A DNA stretch of 64,000 nt from Bacteroidota bacterium (GTDB lineage Bacteria; Bacteroidota; Bacteroidia; B-17B0; Aurantibacillaceae), in assembly GCA_016702705.1 (NCBI GenBank), contig JADJDM010000001.1, positions 248,001 through 312,000 of the forward strand, given 5' to 3'. The position numbers were made by a program, and so were the translations under genes. Positions 53,582-62,335 of this stretch are shown here, piece by piece; within the stretch, counting starts at the first letter, position 1, and each line of letters begins with the position of its first letter. Under the pieces are notes generated by a model that was not told where the DNA came from, did not search any database, and saw only the letters and a list, made by a program, of their open reading frames with translations.

Positions 53582-54760
53582 TTAGTGCGCATGAGCCTCA
53601 TCTGCATGATGCTCATGATGCCCTTCCTCTACTGCTGTTCCAATATAAATTGCCGATAATAATGTAAATACGTAAGCTTGTAAAAATGCTACTAATAATT
53701 CAAGGAATCCCATGAATACTGTAAAAGCAATTGATACTATAGAAACTCCAAAACCTGCTCCTGTACTTTTTTGACCAAATATGAAAATTAAACTAAAGAA
53801 TGCTAAGGCAATAATATGCCCCGCTGTAATGTTTGCGAATAAACGAATCATTAATACAAATGGACGAAGCACAACCCCAACAATTTCAATTGGAGTTAAG
53901 ATAATTAATACTGGAATTGGAACACCTGGCATTGCGAAGATGTGTCTCCAATAATGTCCGTTACCGCTAATTAGGGTTATGATTAAAGTAATCCCTGATA
54001 AAACTAAACAAACAGAAATACTACCTGTTAAGTTTGACCCAAAAGGAAAGAAAGGAACTAAGCCCATTAAGTTGTTAAGGAAAATAAAGAAAAATACCGT
54101 TAATAAATAAGGCATGTACTTGGCGTACTTTTTTTCTCCTATTGAAGTTTTAGCAACATCATCTCTAATAAATATAATTAGAGGCTCCATGAATGACTGT
54201 AATCCTTTAGGAGCCATACCTTCTCTCTTCTTATACTTTTTAGCAACTGGTATAAAAACCAATAATAAGATTAATGAACTTACTAAAATGGTAAACACAT
54301 TTTTTGTAATCGAAAAATCCATTAATTTTTCAGTAGCTTCTTTGTTAACTGTACCATCAAAATCAACAATCTCTATATGCTCATCCTTTAATTGATAATT
54401 GTAATAATTCCCTTTATAAACATCCTTCTCATTCTCAACATTTGATGACGAAAACACCTCTAATCCTTTATCTGTCCATAAAATTACAGGAAGAGGAATA
54501 TGCACCGCATGGCCATGATCTCCCCACAAATGCCATTGATGAGAATCACCAATATGCTCCATAATCATATGCCCAGCATTAAAGCCTTCTTCTTTTTCTT
54601 CATTTGAAGTAGCTGAAGTATCATTACCTACTTCAGTGTTTATATTCTCCTCATCTACCGGCTCGTAAGCCATTGCAGTTGTAGGAAGAATTAATGAAAG
54701 TCCTATTAATAAAGAAAAACCTAAGTTTCTAAGGGAAAATATATTGATCTTGCTGTTCAT
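53582..54760 (-). CDS. atpB: F1F0 ATP synthase subunit a
   Basis: A 392-residue a subunit. After a signal-like first helix there is an extended, His-rich periplasmic N-terminal region (HIGDSHQWHLWGDHGHAVHIPL), a long form typical of Bacteroidota. The core has five to six helices with the essential Arg in LMIRLFANITAGHIIALAFF and a C-terminal His-rich tail (GHHEHHADEAHAH). It is the first gene of the operon, with a -7 box upstream on the minus strand; atpI is not seen. Confidence 0.95.
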   Translation of the reverse strand: MNSKINIFSLRNLGFSLLIGLSLILPTTAMAYEPVDEENINTEVGNDTSATSNEEKEEGFNAGHMIMEHIGDSHQWHLWGDHGHAVHIPLPVILWTDKGLEVFSSSNVENEKDVYKGNYYNYQLKDEHIEIVDFDGTVNKEATEKLMDFSITKNVFTILVSSLILLLVFIPVAKKYKKREGMAPKGLQSFMEPLIIFIRDDVAKTSIGEKKYAKYMPYLLTVFFFIFLNNLMGLVPFFPFGSNLTGSISVCLVLSGITLIITLISGNGHYWRHIFAMPGVPIPVLIILTPIEIVGVVLRPFVLMIRLFANITAGHIIALAFFSLIFIFGQKSTGAGFGVSIVSIAFTVFMGFLELLVAFLQAYVFTLLSAIYIGTAVEEGHHEHHADEAHAH

Positions 54761-54798
54761 CTTAATAAAATATGATTATGCTCCTTTAAATTCGGGTG

Positions 54799-54806
54799 CA
54801 AATGTA
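54799..54806 (-). promoter_or_regulatory. -7 box TACATTTG of the atp operon
   Basis: On the minus strand TACATTTG (54806 to 54799) fits TAnnTTTG, 38 bases before the atpB ATG. No clear -33 TTG is present. Confidence 0.5.
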
Positions 54807-54930
54807 GAAATAGAAAATGGATTTTGGAAATTTAAAGAGGCTTATTTTCCTGATTTTTATCTCGATTTTATCTCATTGAAAATTAGCCGATTAACTTATG
54901 AAATTCCCCGATTAAACAGCTTTATTTCAC

Positions 54931-54938
54931 TACCTTTG
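54931..54938 (+). promoter_or_regulatory. -7 box TACCTTTG before ssb
   Basis: TACCTTTG lies 15 bases before the ATG at 54954 and supports that start over an upstream ATG at 54744, whose extra 70 residues do not resemble SSB. Confidence 0.6.
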
Positions 54939-54953
54939 TACAAAGCATTGGAT

Positions 54954-55373
54954 ATGGCAGGAGTAAACAAAGTAATTTTAGTTGGCAACCTTGGTAAAGA
55001 CCCTGAAATGAGAATTTTAGAAGGCGGAATGGCAAGGGTAAGTTTTAGCTTGGCAACGACAGAAGTTCATAAAGATAAAAATGGCAATCGAATAGAGCAT
55101 ACAGAGTGGCACAATGTTGTATTATGGCGCCATACAGCCGAGAATGCAGAAAAATTATTAAAAAAAGGTTCGCAAATTTATTTGGAAGGAAAACTTCAAA
55201 CGCGGAATTGGCAAGATAAAGACGGAATTAAGCGGCAAACCACCGAAATTGTTGGGGAAATTTTTCAATTATTAGGCAGAAAGGAAAGCTTTGCGCCCAC
55301 CCCATCCCATGAACCCATTGACCCACCAAAAATGACGGATATGAATGGAGGAAGTGGCGATGTGCCATTCTAA
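54954..55373 (+). CDS. ssb: single-stranded DNA-binding protein
   Basis: A 139-residue SSB that coats single-stranded DNA during replication and repair. MAGVNKVILVGNLGKDPEMR and EWHNVVLWRHTAENAEKLL, YLEGKLQTRNWQDKDG are the OB-fold signature; the C-terminal tail ends SGDVPF, the acidic tip that binds partner proteins. The start is placed at the ATG after the promoter box; the longer ORF from 54744 overlaps atpB and is rejected. gldD follows after 84 bases with its own box, but gldE, often found between, is absent. Confidence 0.95.
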   Translation: MAGVNKVILVGNLGKDPEMRILEGGMARVSFSLATTEVHKDKNGNRIEHTEWHNVVLWRHTAENAEKLLKKGSQIYLEGKLQTRNWQDKDGIKRQTTEIVGEIFQLLGRKESFAPTPSHEPIDPPKMTDMNGGSGDVPF

Positions 55374-55445
55374 GTAAAATTGAATGTTGAAAAAGGAAGA
55401 AGGAAAGAGCTTTAAAATTTTGACTTTTCTCTTTTACTTAATCGC

Positions 55446-55453
55446 TATCTTCG
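55446..55453 (+). promoter_or_regulatory. -7 box TATCTTCG before gldD
   Basis: TATCTTCG, the TTCG variant also seen before gcdH, ends 4 bases before the gldD ATG at 55458, giving a very short leader. Confidence 0.45.
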
Positions 55454-55457
55454 CAGT

Positions 55458-56051
55458 ATGACAAAATTGATTTTAAGATTACTTTTAATACTTCCTGTTT
55501 TTATTTTTGTTGCTTGTGGCGACGATGAAGATGATGTGGTGTTTGCTCCTAAACCAAAAGGATACATGCGCATTGAGTTTCCTGAAAAAAAATATAAAAC
55601 GTATGATAGCATTTGCCCGTTTACATTTGAAGTGCCTGTTTACTCTGTTGTAGAAAGAGATAAAGATCCACAATCTCAACCTTGTTGGTTAAATGTAAAG
55701 TATCCGCAGTTTAATGCGCAATTGCATTTGAGCTATGCAGGGTTAAACAACGACTTAAGAAACTACATCGAAACATCGAGAGACCTAGCCTACAAACACC
55801 AAGTAAAAGCAAGTGGTTTAGAGCAACAAGTTGTTATACGCGACTCAGCAAAAGTGTATGGATTAGTTTATGACATTGCAGGAAACACAGCTTGCTCTAT
55901 GCAATTTTATGTTACAGATAGCACTAAACATTTTATGCGTGGCTCATTGTATTTTAATGTTGCCCCAAATATTGATTCACTGCAAATTGTAGTTGATTTT
56001 TTGAAGAAAGATATTCATCACATGTTGCAAACAACGAAGTGGAAGAATTAA
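55458..56051 (+). CDS. gldD: gliding motility lipoprotein GldD
   Basis: A 197-residue lipoprotein of the GldD family, needed for gliding motility in flavobacteria and widely retained in Bacteroidota. Signal peptide with lipobox VFIFVAC, then the conserved APKPKGYMRIEFPEKKY block and the C-terminal RGSLYFNVAPNIDSLQIVVDFLKKDI. The location beside ssb is the usual order (ssb-gldE-gldD) but without gldE. It should sit in the outer membrane, periplasmic side. Its exact role is unknown. Confidence 0.92.
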   Translation: MTKLILRLLLILPVFIFVACGDDEDDVVFAPKPKGYMRIEFPEKKYKTYDSICPFTFEVPVYSVVERDKDPQSQPCWLNVKYPQFNAQLHLSYAGLNNDLRNYIETSRDLAYKHQVKASGLEQQVVIRDSAKVYGLVYDIAGNTACSMQFYVTDSTKHFMRGSLYFNVAPNIDSLQIVVDFLKKDIHHMLQTTKWKN

Positions 56052-56069
56052 AATCTTAAGAGTGCCGTT

Positions 56070-56162
56070 TCTCGCGCTTCGTCAAGCTCAGTATGACTGC
56101 TCGAAGTGGCAAAGCACAAACGCTCAATAAAAGAAGGGTGTCAGGTCGAGCGCAGTCGAGAC
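56070..56162. repeat. interspersed repeat with GTCAGGTCGAGCGCAGTCGAGAC
   Basis: Between gldD and the CHAT gene lie TCTCGCGCTTCGTCAAGCTC (56070-56089) and, in opposite sense, GTCAGGTCGAGCGCAGTCGA (from 56140), the same word family as the nested element at 22133-22335. It does not encode protein. Confidence 0.6.
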
Positions 56163-56186
56163 TTATTTGACGTAATTACTTTTTCC

Positions 56187-59114
56187 TTATTCAACTAAAA
56201 CAAACGCAGCCCAATAGTATGGGTCGTATTTCTTCCGCATTTCTTTTTGAGTTGCATGAAAAGCCTTTTTGATGTCTTTTTCACTTGTGAGTTTTTTGTA
56301 AAAGCTAATCATGAATTCCGATGTCTCTTTATCAGGAACTTGCCATAAGCTCATTACAATATAATTTACTCCTGCCATTTTAAATGCACGTTGCAAACCA
56401 TAAACTCCTTCGCTTCCCTTGATATCTCCCAAGCCTGTTTCACATGCAGAAAGTACAACCAATTTAGTTTTTCTCATATCCATATTGGATACTTCTTGTG
56501 CAGTAAGCACACCATCTTCTCCTTCAGCCATTGGATCACGCTCCCACACATCATTTGCACCTGCCAATACAATACCCGACCTCATCAATGGATTTTTGTT
56601 GTTTACAAAACTCCAGTTGGCATAATCTGTAGTTCCTCTAAATGTAAGATTTTCTTCTTTTGTTTGAGTTACTTTTAATTCTTCTTTCACTTTTTCAGGA
56701 TCAGGGAAAAAGAAACCATGCGTGGCAACATGCAGTATTTCTGCTTGAGGAATATCTTTCTTGAAATTGGCTTCATTAGCATTTACTGAAGCTAAATAAT
56801 TTACAGTGTGCTTCTTTGTTTTTAAGAGTTTATTTATTTCCTCTGCTTCAGTTAAGGTGCCAGGCAAGTAAGTCCACATTTCTTTTTTTGTAGTATCGCT
56901 GTTGTACTTTACGCCGCCGATAAGTGCAATCTTATCAGAAGGCAAATAATTGATATTATCAGGTAGCGCAACTTTTCCTGTACTGCTTTCTCTATTCAAA
57001 TTGTACTTATCACACAGGTATGCGTTTTTGCCACTACTTAAAGCAGAGAACGAAATCTTATGCAACAAGCCTGAAGGTGAATAGTAAATGGTTGTAACGC
57101 CTTCCAAACTCTTCTCCATTGGTTTCCACACCTTATCGTATAAACCTAATGAAGCCTCTTTTTTTGTTCCATAAACACTGTTTATATAATTCAAATTATT
57201 TCCCTGAAAAGTGCCTAGTATTTTTTCAATATCCTTTTCATCACAAAGAGAAATGATTTCAGGATATGAGCCTTCGGTCTTAATAATTAATGCTGCATAC
57301 TTTATTGGATGTAATGAATCTATTTCACTTTTAAAATGTACAAATTCAATAGCTGCCTCTTTGGGTTTTAATGATGCTTGTACTTGTTTCCAATCTAAAT
57401 TTTTTGCTTTGTCGAAATCGCTGAACACTGTTGATTTTTTAACTAAGTCACGTTCTAATTCATTGGCTTTTTTCTCCAATTCTAAAACATCTTTGCCCGC
57501 TTCGTAACTCTTGCTGATTTGGCGTTTGAGTAAAAGCCATTCATCGTATTGACCAATGAGCAAAGTATCACCACTGCTTAATATAGCAGTGCGCATGGCG
57601 TTAAAGGACCTCAAGGAAAGTCCTTTTGTAAGTAAAGCATTATTGTAGGCGCTTACTGCTTGTTGGTTTAAATCAGGATGACTCAGTGCCAAATCGTATT
57701 GTAGATCAAAATCCTCCTGTATTGTAGCAAAGTATAGTTCTTTTTCTTGCTCAGAGAGGGAAGTATAATTAATAATCAAATCTTCTTTACAAAGGGCAAT
57801 CAGACTTCCTATATATTTGACTGCACCTGAAAGGGAATCGATTTTCGTGCAGATTTTGTAAAGGTTTTCAGTGGCCATTTTCGTTTCAAATTTTACTCCT
57901 ATTTCAAAGGCAATATCTAATGCTTTTTTACTTTTATCATAAGCTCCTTCATAGTTTCCTTGATTTAAATAAATAGTCCCGATATTGCAATAAGAAGAGG
58001 CAATTCCCTTTTTATCTCCAATTTCTTCTCTTATTTCTAATGACGCAATTTGATTTCTCAAGGCATCCTTATAGTTACCTTGTGACTTATAAACAGTCCC
58101 GATGTTACTGTAAGAAGATGCGATTCCTTTTTTGTCCCTTATTTCCTCCCTTATTTTAAGTGAAGTGAAGTGACTCTTTAATGCATCGGAGTAATTGCCT
58201 TGCTCTTTATAAACCCCGCCAATGTTATTATAAGCAATAGCTATTCCCTTTTTATCCCCAATTTCTTCGTATAATTTTAAAGATTTTAGGTAATTTTTCA
58301 CAGCTTCTTTGTTATTACCTTGATTAGAATAAGCGTTTCCAATATTATTGTAAGAATTAGCTATTCTCTTTTTGTCCCCCACTGATCCTTTTGAAACATC
58401 TTCCTTTATTTTTAATGAGGTAAGATGATTTTTCAGAGCATCGGTGTAATTACCTTGATTATGATAAATAAGTGCAATATTATTGTAAGAATTGGCCAAT
58501 TCGATTTTATCCCATACTGAGCCTAATGAATCGACTTCATTTGTTTTTAAGGCGGCATAATAATTTTTCAAAGCATCTGTGAAGTTACCCTGGTTCAGAT
58601 AAACATTTCCTATGTTGTTATAAGAAATGATTATGCCCTTTTTATCCCCTATTTCTGTGTTTATTTTCAGTGAGGCGAAATAGTTTTTCAAAGCATTAAG
58701 ATTGTTACTTTGATCCTTATAAACAGTCCCAATATTGTTATAAGAATTAGCCATTCCCTTTTTATCTCCAATTTCTTCTTTTATTTTTATGGAGGCTAAG
58801 TAATTTTTCAATGCCTCTGCGTAATTGAGTTGATAAGTATAAACAATCCCAATGATATGGTATGAGTTTGCCATCCCCTTTTTAAAACTTAGTTTTTCGG
58901 CAAGTTTTTCAGCACTTTCCGCATATTCCAGCGCTTTATCGTACTTAGCAATGCGCAAGCCTGCTTTTTCACTCAATTGATTAAGGAGGTTTACCTTATT
59001 AGTATCTTCTTTTTCAGTTTTCAACACAACAAGGAGAGAGTCTACCTCTTTGTTTTGAGAAAAAAAAGAAAGGTTAAATAAAAACAAAATAGAAAACAAA
59101 ATCTGTCTAGCCAT
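56187..59114 (-). CDS. secreted TPR-CHAT domain protein (caspase-like)
   Basis: A 975-residue exported protein. Signal peptide (QILFSILFLFNLSFFSQ) is followed by about eight to nine near-identical 40-residue TPRs (NSYNNIGNVYLNQGNFTDALKNYYAALK type, about 60-415), a helical linker and a C-terminal CHAT domain (about 690-975). Catalytic His799 is in LHVATHGFFF and Cys891 in VVLSACETGLG, so a cysteine protease fold with an intact dyad is expected. Targets and activation are unknown. TPR-CHAT proteins in other systems act as proteases triggered by partner binding; here secretion and no adjacent effector suggest an envelope role. Two repeats carry an extra 12-13 residue insertion (SLGSVWDK, SKGSVGDK). 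Confidence 0.9.
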   Translation of the reverse strand: MARQILFSILFLFNLSFFSQNKEVDSLLVVLKTEKEDTNKVNLLNQLSEKAGLRIAKYDKALEYAESAEKLAEKLSFKKGMANSYHIIGIVYTYQLNYAEALKNYLASIKIKEEIGDKKGMANSYNNIGTVYKDQSNNLNALKNYFASLKINTEIGDKKGIIISYNNIGNVYLNQGNFTDALKNYYAALKTNEVDSLGSVWDKIELANSYNNIALIYHNQGNYTDALKNHLTSLKIKEDVSKGSVGDKKRIANSYNNIGNAYSNQGNNKEAVKNYLKSLKLYEEIGDKKGIAIAYNNIGGVYKEQGNYSDALKSHFTSLKIREEIRDKKGIASSYSNIGTVYKSQGNYKDALRNQIASLEIREEIGDKKGIASSYCNIGTIYLNQGNYEGAYDKSKKALDIAFEIGVKFETKMATENLYKICTKIDSLSGAVKYIGSLIALCKEDLIINYTSLSEQEKELYFATIQEDFDLQYDLALSHPDLNQQAVSAYNNALLTKGLSLRSFNAMRTAILSSGDTLLIGQYDEWLLLKRQISKSYEAGKDVLELEKKANELERDLVKKSTVFSDFDKAKNLDWKQVQASLKPKEAAIEFVHFKSEIDSLHPIKYAALIIKTEGSYPEIISLCDEKDIEKILGTFQGNNLNYINSVYGTKKEASLGLYDKVWKPMEKSLEGVTTIYYSPSGLLHKISFSALSSGKNAYLCDKYNLNRESSTGKVALPDNINYLPSDKIALIGGVKYNSDTTKKEMWTYLPGTLTEAEEINKLLKTKKHTVNYLASVNANEANFKKDIPQAEILHVATHGFFFPDPEKVKEELKVTQTKEENLTFRGTTDYANWSFVNNKNPLMRSGIVLAGANDVWERDPMAEGEDGVLTAQEVSNMDMRKTKLVVLSACETGLGDIKGSEGVYGLQRAFKMAGVNYIVMSLWQVPDKETSEFMISFYKKLTSEKDIKKAFHATQKEMRKKYDPYYWAAFVLVE
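57870..58935. repeat. tandem 120-base TPR-coding repeats
   Basis: Repeats of about 120 bases within the CHAT gene encode the TPR units; words such as the complement of GGTAAT and AATAATATTGG recur. Similarity at DNA level suggests recent duplication or recombination between repeats. Two of them have a 36-39 base insertion. Confidence 0.7.
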
Positions 59115-59168
59115 AAATTTCAGTTATTACCATAAGTACACTTTCCATTCACAAAACAAGGTAATAAA

Positions 59169-59194
59169 AAAAGCGACTATTTACGGTCGCTTTT
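59169..59194 (-). terminator. intrinsic terminator after map
   Basis: AAAAGCGAC and GTCGCTTTT form a 9-bp stem with an 8-base loop. On the minus strand a run of T follows, 11 bases after the map stop. Confidence 0.85.
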
Positions 59195-59204
59195 AAATTT
59201 GCAA

Positions 59205-59999
59205 TTACTTCTTTATCCCCAACGCTTCATACACATAATCGAAAGTAGAAAGTATTTCTGCTTTACCATCAATCATTGCAACGTCGTGCTCAAAATGAGC
59301 AGATGGAAGTCCGTCTTTTGTAATAATATCCCAACCATTACTGGCAGTACGCACTTCTTTTTTTCCCATGTTAATCATAGGTTCAATAGCAATAACCATC
59401 CCATCTCTTAATTTAGGCCCAGTACCACGACGGCCATAATTTGGAACCTGTGGATCTTCATGCAAGCTGCGTCCTAAACCATGTCCAACAAGCTCTCTAA
59501 CTACACCATATCCATGTTTTTCGGCATGTTGTTGAATTGCAAATCCAATATCGCCAATTCTGTTATTTGCAGTAACCTGCTCTATGCCTTTATATAAACA
59601 CTCTTTGGTAACCTCAACCATTTTACGAACCTCAGGTTTAACATTACCTATACAAAATGTATAAGCATGGTCTCCATGAAATCCATTCTTAATAACACCA
59701 CAATCAACAGAAAGAACATCTCCATCTTTAACTACACGCGAATCAGGAATACCATGAACAACAGCATCATTAAGTGATAAACAAAGTGTTGCTGGAAATG
59801 AACCTGGCTTATTATCAGGATAACCTTTAAATGAAGGTATGCCACCCATATCACGAATAAATTCTTCTGCAAGCTTATCCAGTTTTTTCAACTCAACGCC
59901 TTCTTTCAATTCCCCTGCAATCATACCTAGCGTTTTAGAAACGCAAAGTGCCGCCTCACGCATCAACTCAATTTCTTCTCTTGTTTTAATATAGATCAT
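59205..59999 (-). CDS. map: type I methionine aminopeptidase
   Basis: A 264-residue enzyme removing the N-terminal Met from new proteins. The metal ligands Asp99 (VLSVDCG) and Asp110 (GFHGDHAYTF) are clear, followed by the His block GHGLGRSLHEDPQVPNYG, Glu in IAIEPMINMG and the final Glu block HFEHDVAMI. The N-terminal His82 (NDAVVHGIP) binds substrate. Length fits type Ia. The ATG overlaps the TGA of the upstream HAD gene (59996-59999), so it is coupled. Confidence 0.96.
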   Translation of the reverse strand: MIYIKTREEIELMREAALCVSKTLGMIAGELKEGVELKKLDKLAEEFIRDMGGIPSFKGYPDNKPGSFPATLCLSLNDAVVHGIPDSRVVKDGDVLSVDCGVIKNGFHGDHAYTFCIGNVKPEVRKMVEVTKECLYKGIEQVTANNRIGDIGFAIQQHAEKHGYGVVRELVGHGLGRSLHEDPQVPNYGRRGTGPKLRDGMVIAIEPMINMGKKEVRTASNGWDIITKDGLPSAHFEHDVAMIDGKAEILSTFDYVYEALGIKK

Positions 60000-60463
60000 T
60001 TACCAAACATTTTTTTGAAAAAGCCTTTATTCTCTTTCTTGTAATTATCATGTGCTTCTGCATTTACTAATTGGTGATTAAATTCGCCACTCTCTGGGTG
60101 CAGTGTTTGCCATATTTTACTCCAACCTAAAAAACCACCTACATTTCTATCATCAATAAAAATATCAGCATTTATTTTTCTGCTGATAGATAAATCATAT
60201 ACTTCCTCTGGATAACTTTTATTTACAGCATAAAACTCAACACCATTAGCGCGGCAGTATTCAACGGCTTCATCTAATAGATGTCCATCGCGATAAGTCC
60301 ATAAAATAAGTTTATGTCCTTTTTTATTTAATTCTTTAAGTGTAGCAAATGCAAACATCATTTCTTTACCAATTCTTGGATAAGAGTGTTCCACAATAGT
60401 TCCATCGAAATCTACTGCAATTACTTTGCTATCAAGGCTTGTAAAATTATGATCTGGTTTCAT
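59996..60463 (-). CDS. BT0820-like HAD hydrolase
   Basis: A 155-residue HAD-type protein. Motif I is IAVDFDGTIVEH with Asp18 and Asp20. A later NADIFIDDRNVGGF supplies the motif III acidic residues, while the cap is minimal, as in the BT0820 group of Bacteroidota. The substrate is unknown. It overlaps map by 4 bases and follows gpmA by 6 bases, forming a gpmA-HAD-map operon. Confidence 0.82.
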   Translation of the reverse strand: MKPDHNFTSLDSKVIAVDFDGTIVEHSYPRIGKEMMFAFATLKELNKKGHKLILWTYRDGHLLDEAVEYCRANGVEFYAVNKSYPEEVYDLSISRKINADIFIDDRNVGGFLGWSKIWQTLHPESGEFNHQLVNAEAHDNYKKENKGFFKKMFGK

Positions 60464-60469
60464 GTTGAT

Positions 60470-61075
60470 TTATATATTCTCTGCTTTTAACACATTTAAA
60501 TTTTCATCTAATTCGTATAAGCGTGGTACTGCAGTTCCAATTTCAAATTCTAATATTTGAGCAGGAGTCATTTTTTCTAAATACATGATTAATGCACGTA
60601 AACTGTTGCCATGAGCCGCAATTACGATGTTTTTACCTGCTTTTAATTTTGGTAGTATTTCACTTTCAAAATAAGGAATAACGCGTGCAGCTGTGTCTTT
60701 TAAACTTTCACCATTTGGAGGAGCTATATCAAAACTTCTTCTCCATATTTTTACTTGTTCTTCCCCGTATTTTACTGCAGTATCTGCTTTATTTAAACCT
60801 TGCAAATCGCCATACATACGTTCGTTTAAAGCTTCGTTGTAGGTAACAGGAATATTAGTTTGTCCGCTTTGTTCTAAAGCAATACTAAGCGTTTTTTGTG
60901 CGCGTTGCAAATTAGATGCATAGGCTAAATCAAAGGTATAACCTTTTAATTTTTTGCCTGCATTTTTTGCCTCTTCAACGCCCTTTTCAGTTAACTCAAC
61001 ATCTACCCAGCCAGTAAATTTATTTTCAAGATTCCATGTTGACTGTCCGTGACGAAAAATAACTAATTGTGCCAT
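60470..61075 (-). CDS. gpmA: 2,3-bisphosphoglycerate-dependent phosphoglycerate mutase
   Basis: A 201-residue glycolytic mutase of the histidine phosphatase superfamily. The phosphohistidine is His9 in FRHGQSTWN; the GpmA block NKFTGWVDVELTEKG, a YGDLQGLNK region and HGNSLRALIMYLE with the second His follow. It is shorter than the 248-residue E. coli form, as is usual in this phylum. The promoter box lies 15 bases upstream. A plain phosphatase is possible but the GpmA-specific blocks argue against it. Confidence 0.9.
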   Translation of the reverse strand: MAQLVIFRHGQSTWNLENKFTGWVDVELTEKGVEEAKNAGKKLKGYTFDLAYASNLQRAQKTLSIALEQSGQTNIPVTYNEALNERMYGDLQGLNKADTAVKYGEEQVKIWRRSFDIAPPNGESLKDTAARVIPYFESEILPKLKAGKNIVIAAHGNSLRALIMYLEKMTPAQILEFEIGTAVPRLYELDENLNVLKAENI

Positions 61076-61089
61076 AAAAAAATTTTATG

Positions 61090-61097
61090 CAAAGATA
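61090..61097 (-). promoter_or_regulatory. -7 box TATCTTTG before gpmA operon
   Basis: On the minus strand TATCTTTG (61097 to 61090) is a perfect TAnnTTTG match, 15 bases before the gpmA ATG. Confidence 0.6.
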
Positions 61098-61171
61098 AGA
61101 AAAAGTAGGGAAAGGATAAGTGGAGAATTGGCTAATTAGCGTCTAAATGTTGTTTATCCATAGCTTATTAG

Positions 61172-61179
61172 TAAATTTG
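61172..61179 (+). promoter_or_regulatory. -7 box TAAATTTG before desaturase
   Basis: TAAATTTG matches TAnnTTTG and ends 7 bases before the ATG at 61187; a promoter element still in place before the frameshifted gene. Confidence 0.5.
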
Positions 61180-61186
61180 CACCGAA

Positions 61187-62151
61187 ATGCTGGAAGGGAA
61201 ACAATTAATATTAGCTACTAGGCAATTTGCGAAGGAGGATAGAAAGAAAAGCTGGTACTACACAATTTCTTCTATTCTGTTAATGCTCATTTGCTTATTT
61301 GGCACATTATTCAATTTTCATATATCATTGAAAATAATTTGTAGCATTTTTGCAGGCTTAACTTTTGGACGTGTATTTGTTATTTACCACGATTATTTAC
61401 ATGAAACTATTTTACAACGTTCTCCATTAGCAAAAACCATTTTTACTTTGTTTGGTTTATATGCCTTAACGCCAACTAGTATTTGGAAACGTTCGCACGA
61501 TTATCATCACACAAACAACTCTAAATTATTTAGTGCAAGTATTGGTTCATACCCTGTTTTTACAAAAAAGAAATTTGAGCAATGTAGTAAATCACAACAA
61601 CGTTTGTATTTATTTATCCGTCACCCTGCAACTATTTTCTTCGGGTACATCTTTGCTTTTATGTATGGCATGTGTATTAAAGCATTGATTAATAATTTTA
61701 AAAACATACTGATTCCTTATTAGCTTTAATTCTTCATTTCACTGGGCAATCATTGTTGTTGTATTATTTTGGATGGGAAGGTTTAATTTTATTTAGTATC
61801 CTTCCTCATTTTATTTCAGGTGCATTAGGTGCTTATTTGTTTTATGCGCAACATAATTTCCCAGGTGTTAAGTTTGTGGGTAATGAGGAATGGACTTATG
61901 AAGGCGCAGCTTTAGATTCATCAAGCTTCATGGATTTACACCCTTTTTGGCATTGGGTAACTGCAAACATTGGTTATCATCACATCCATCATTTAAACGC
62001 ACGTATTCCGTTTTATAGATTGCCTGAAGTAATGGCTCATTTTCCAGAATTACAAAATCCAAAAGTAACTTCGCTTAAACCTAAAGATATTATTGCTTGT
62101 TTTAAACTAAAAGTTTGGGATACGGATAAGCAGGAGATGGTTGGGGTTTAG
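61187..62151 (+). pseudogene. fatty acid desaturase, split by a one-base frameshift
   Basis: Frame 1 (61187-61723) begins MLEGKQLILATRQFAKEDRK and carries two His boxes, YHDYLHE and HDYHHTNN, in a membrane protein. It stops at TAG 61721-61723. Frame 2 takes over before that, at a A5 run at 61700-61704 (reads KHTDSLLALILHFTGQSLLLYYF), and continues through 62151 with the third box YHHIHHLN and WTYEGAALDSSSFMDLHPFW. Restoring one A gives an intact protein of about 321 residues. It should introduce double bonds into acyl chains of membrane lipids. A single deletion, sequencing error or slippage is the explanation; no canonical -1 slippery heptamer is in frame. Confidence 0.85.
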
Positions 62152-62240
62152 TATAGAACCAAGACTGCAGAATTCAAGATACAGGACGTAAACTACTAAA
62201 CTCCTTTAATAAAAAACTCACAATTAGACTTGTATTAGTT

Positions 62241-62325
62241 TTAACACAGAGCTACAGAGTTTTTAAGAGTTGCACAGAGCCCCTCTGTGCAACTCTGTTT
62301 TCTCAGCGAACTCTGTGTTAAAAAA
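62241..62325. repeat. palindromic interspersed repeat with ACACAGAG words
   Basis: Arms at 62241-62280 and 62285-62325 are imperfect reverse complements, with outer TTTTAACACAGAG / CTCTGTGTTAAAA and inner GTTGCACAGAG / CTCTGTGCAAC. It resembles the element at 20205-20319 in its CTCTGTG words. It separates the convergent desaturase and glycosyltransferase genes. Confidence 0.75.
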
Positions 62326-62335
62326 GTAAATCCCG

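Noticed and set aside
54744..54953. An upstream ATG extension of ssb by 70 residues
   Set aside because: The added residues do not resemble SSB, overlap atpB and lie upstream of the promoter box at 54931.
57870..58935. Regular repeats of about 120 bases that could be taken for a CRISPR-like array
   Set aside because: They are in frame, encode TPR units and have no constant short repeat with unique spacers.
61695..61710. Programmed -1 ribosomal frameshift in the desaturase gene
   Set aside because: The in-frame codons ttt-aaa-aac do not make a proper X-XXY-YYZ heptamer for the needed shift, and no following structure is evident; an indel is simpler.
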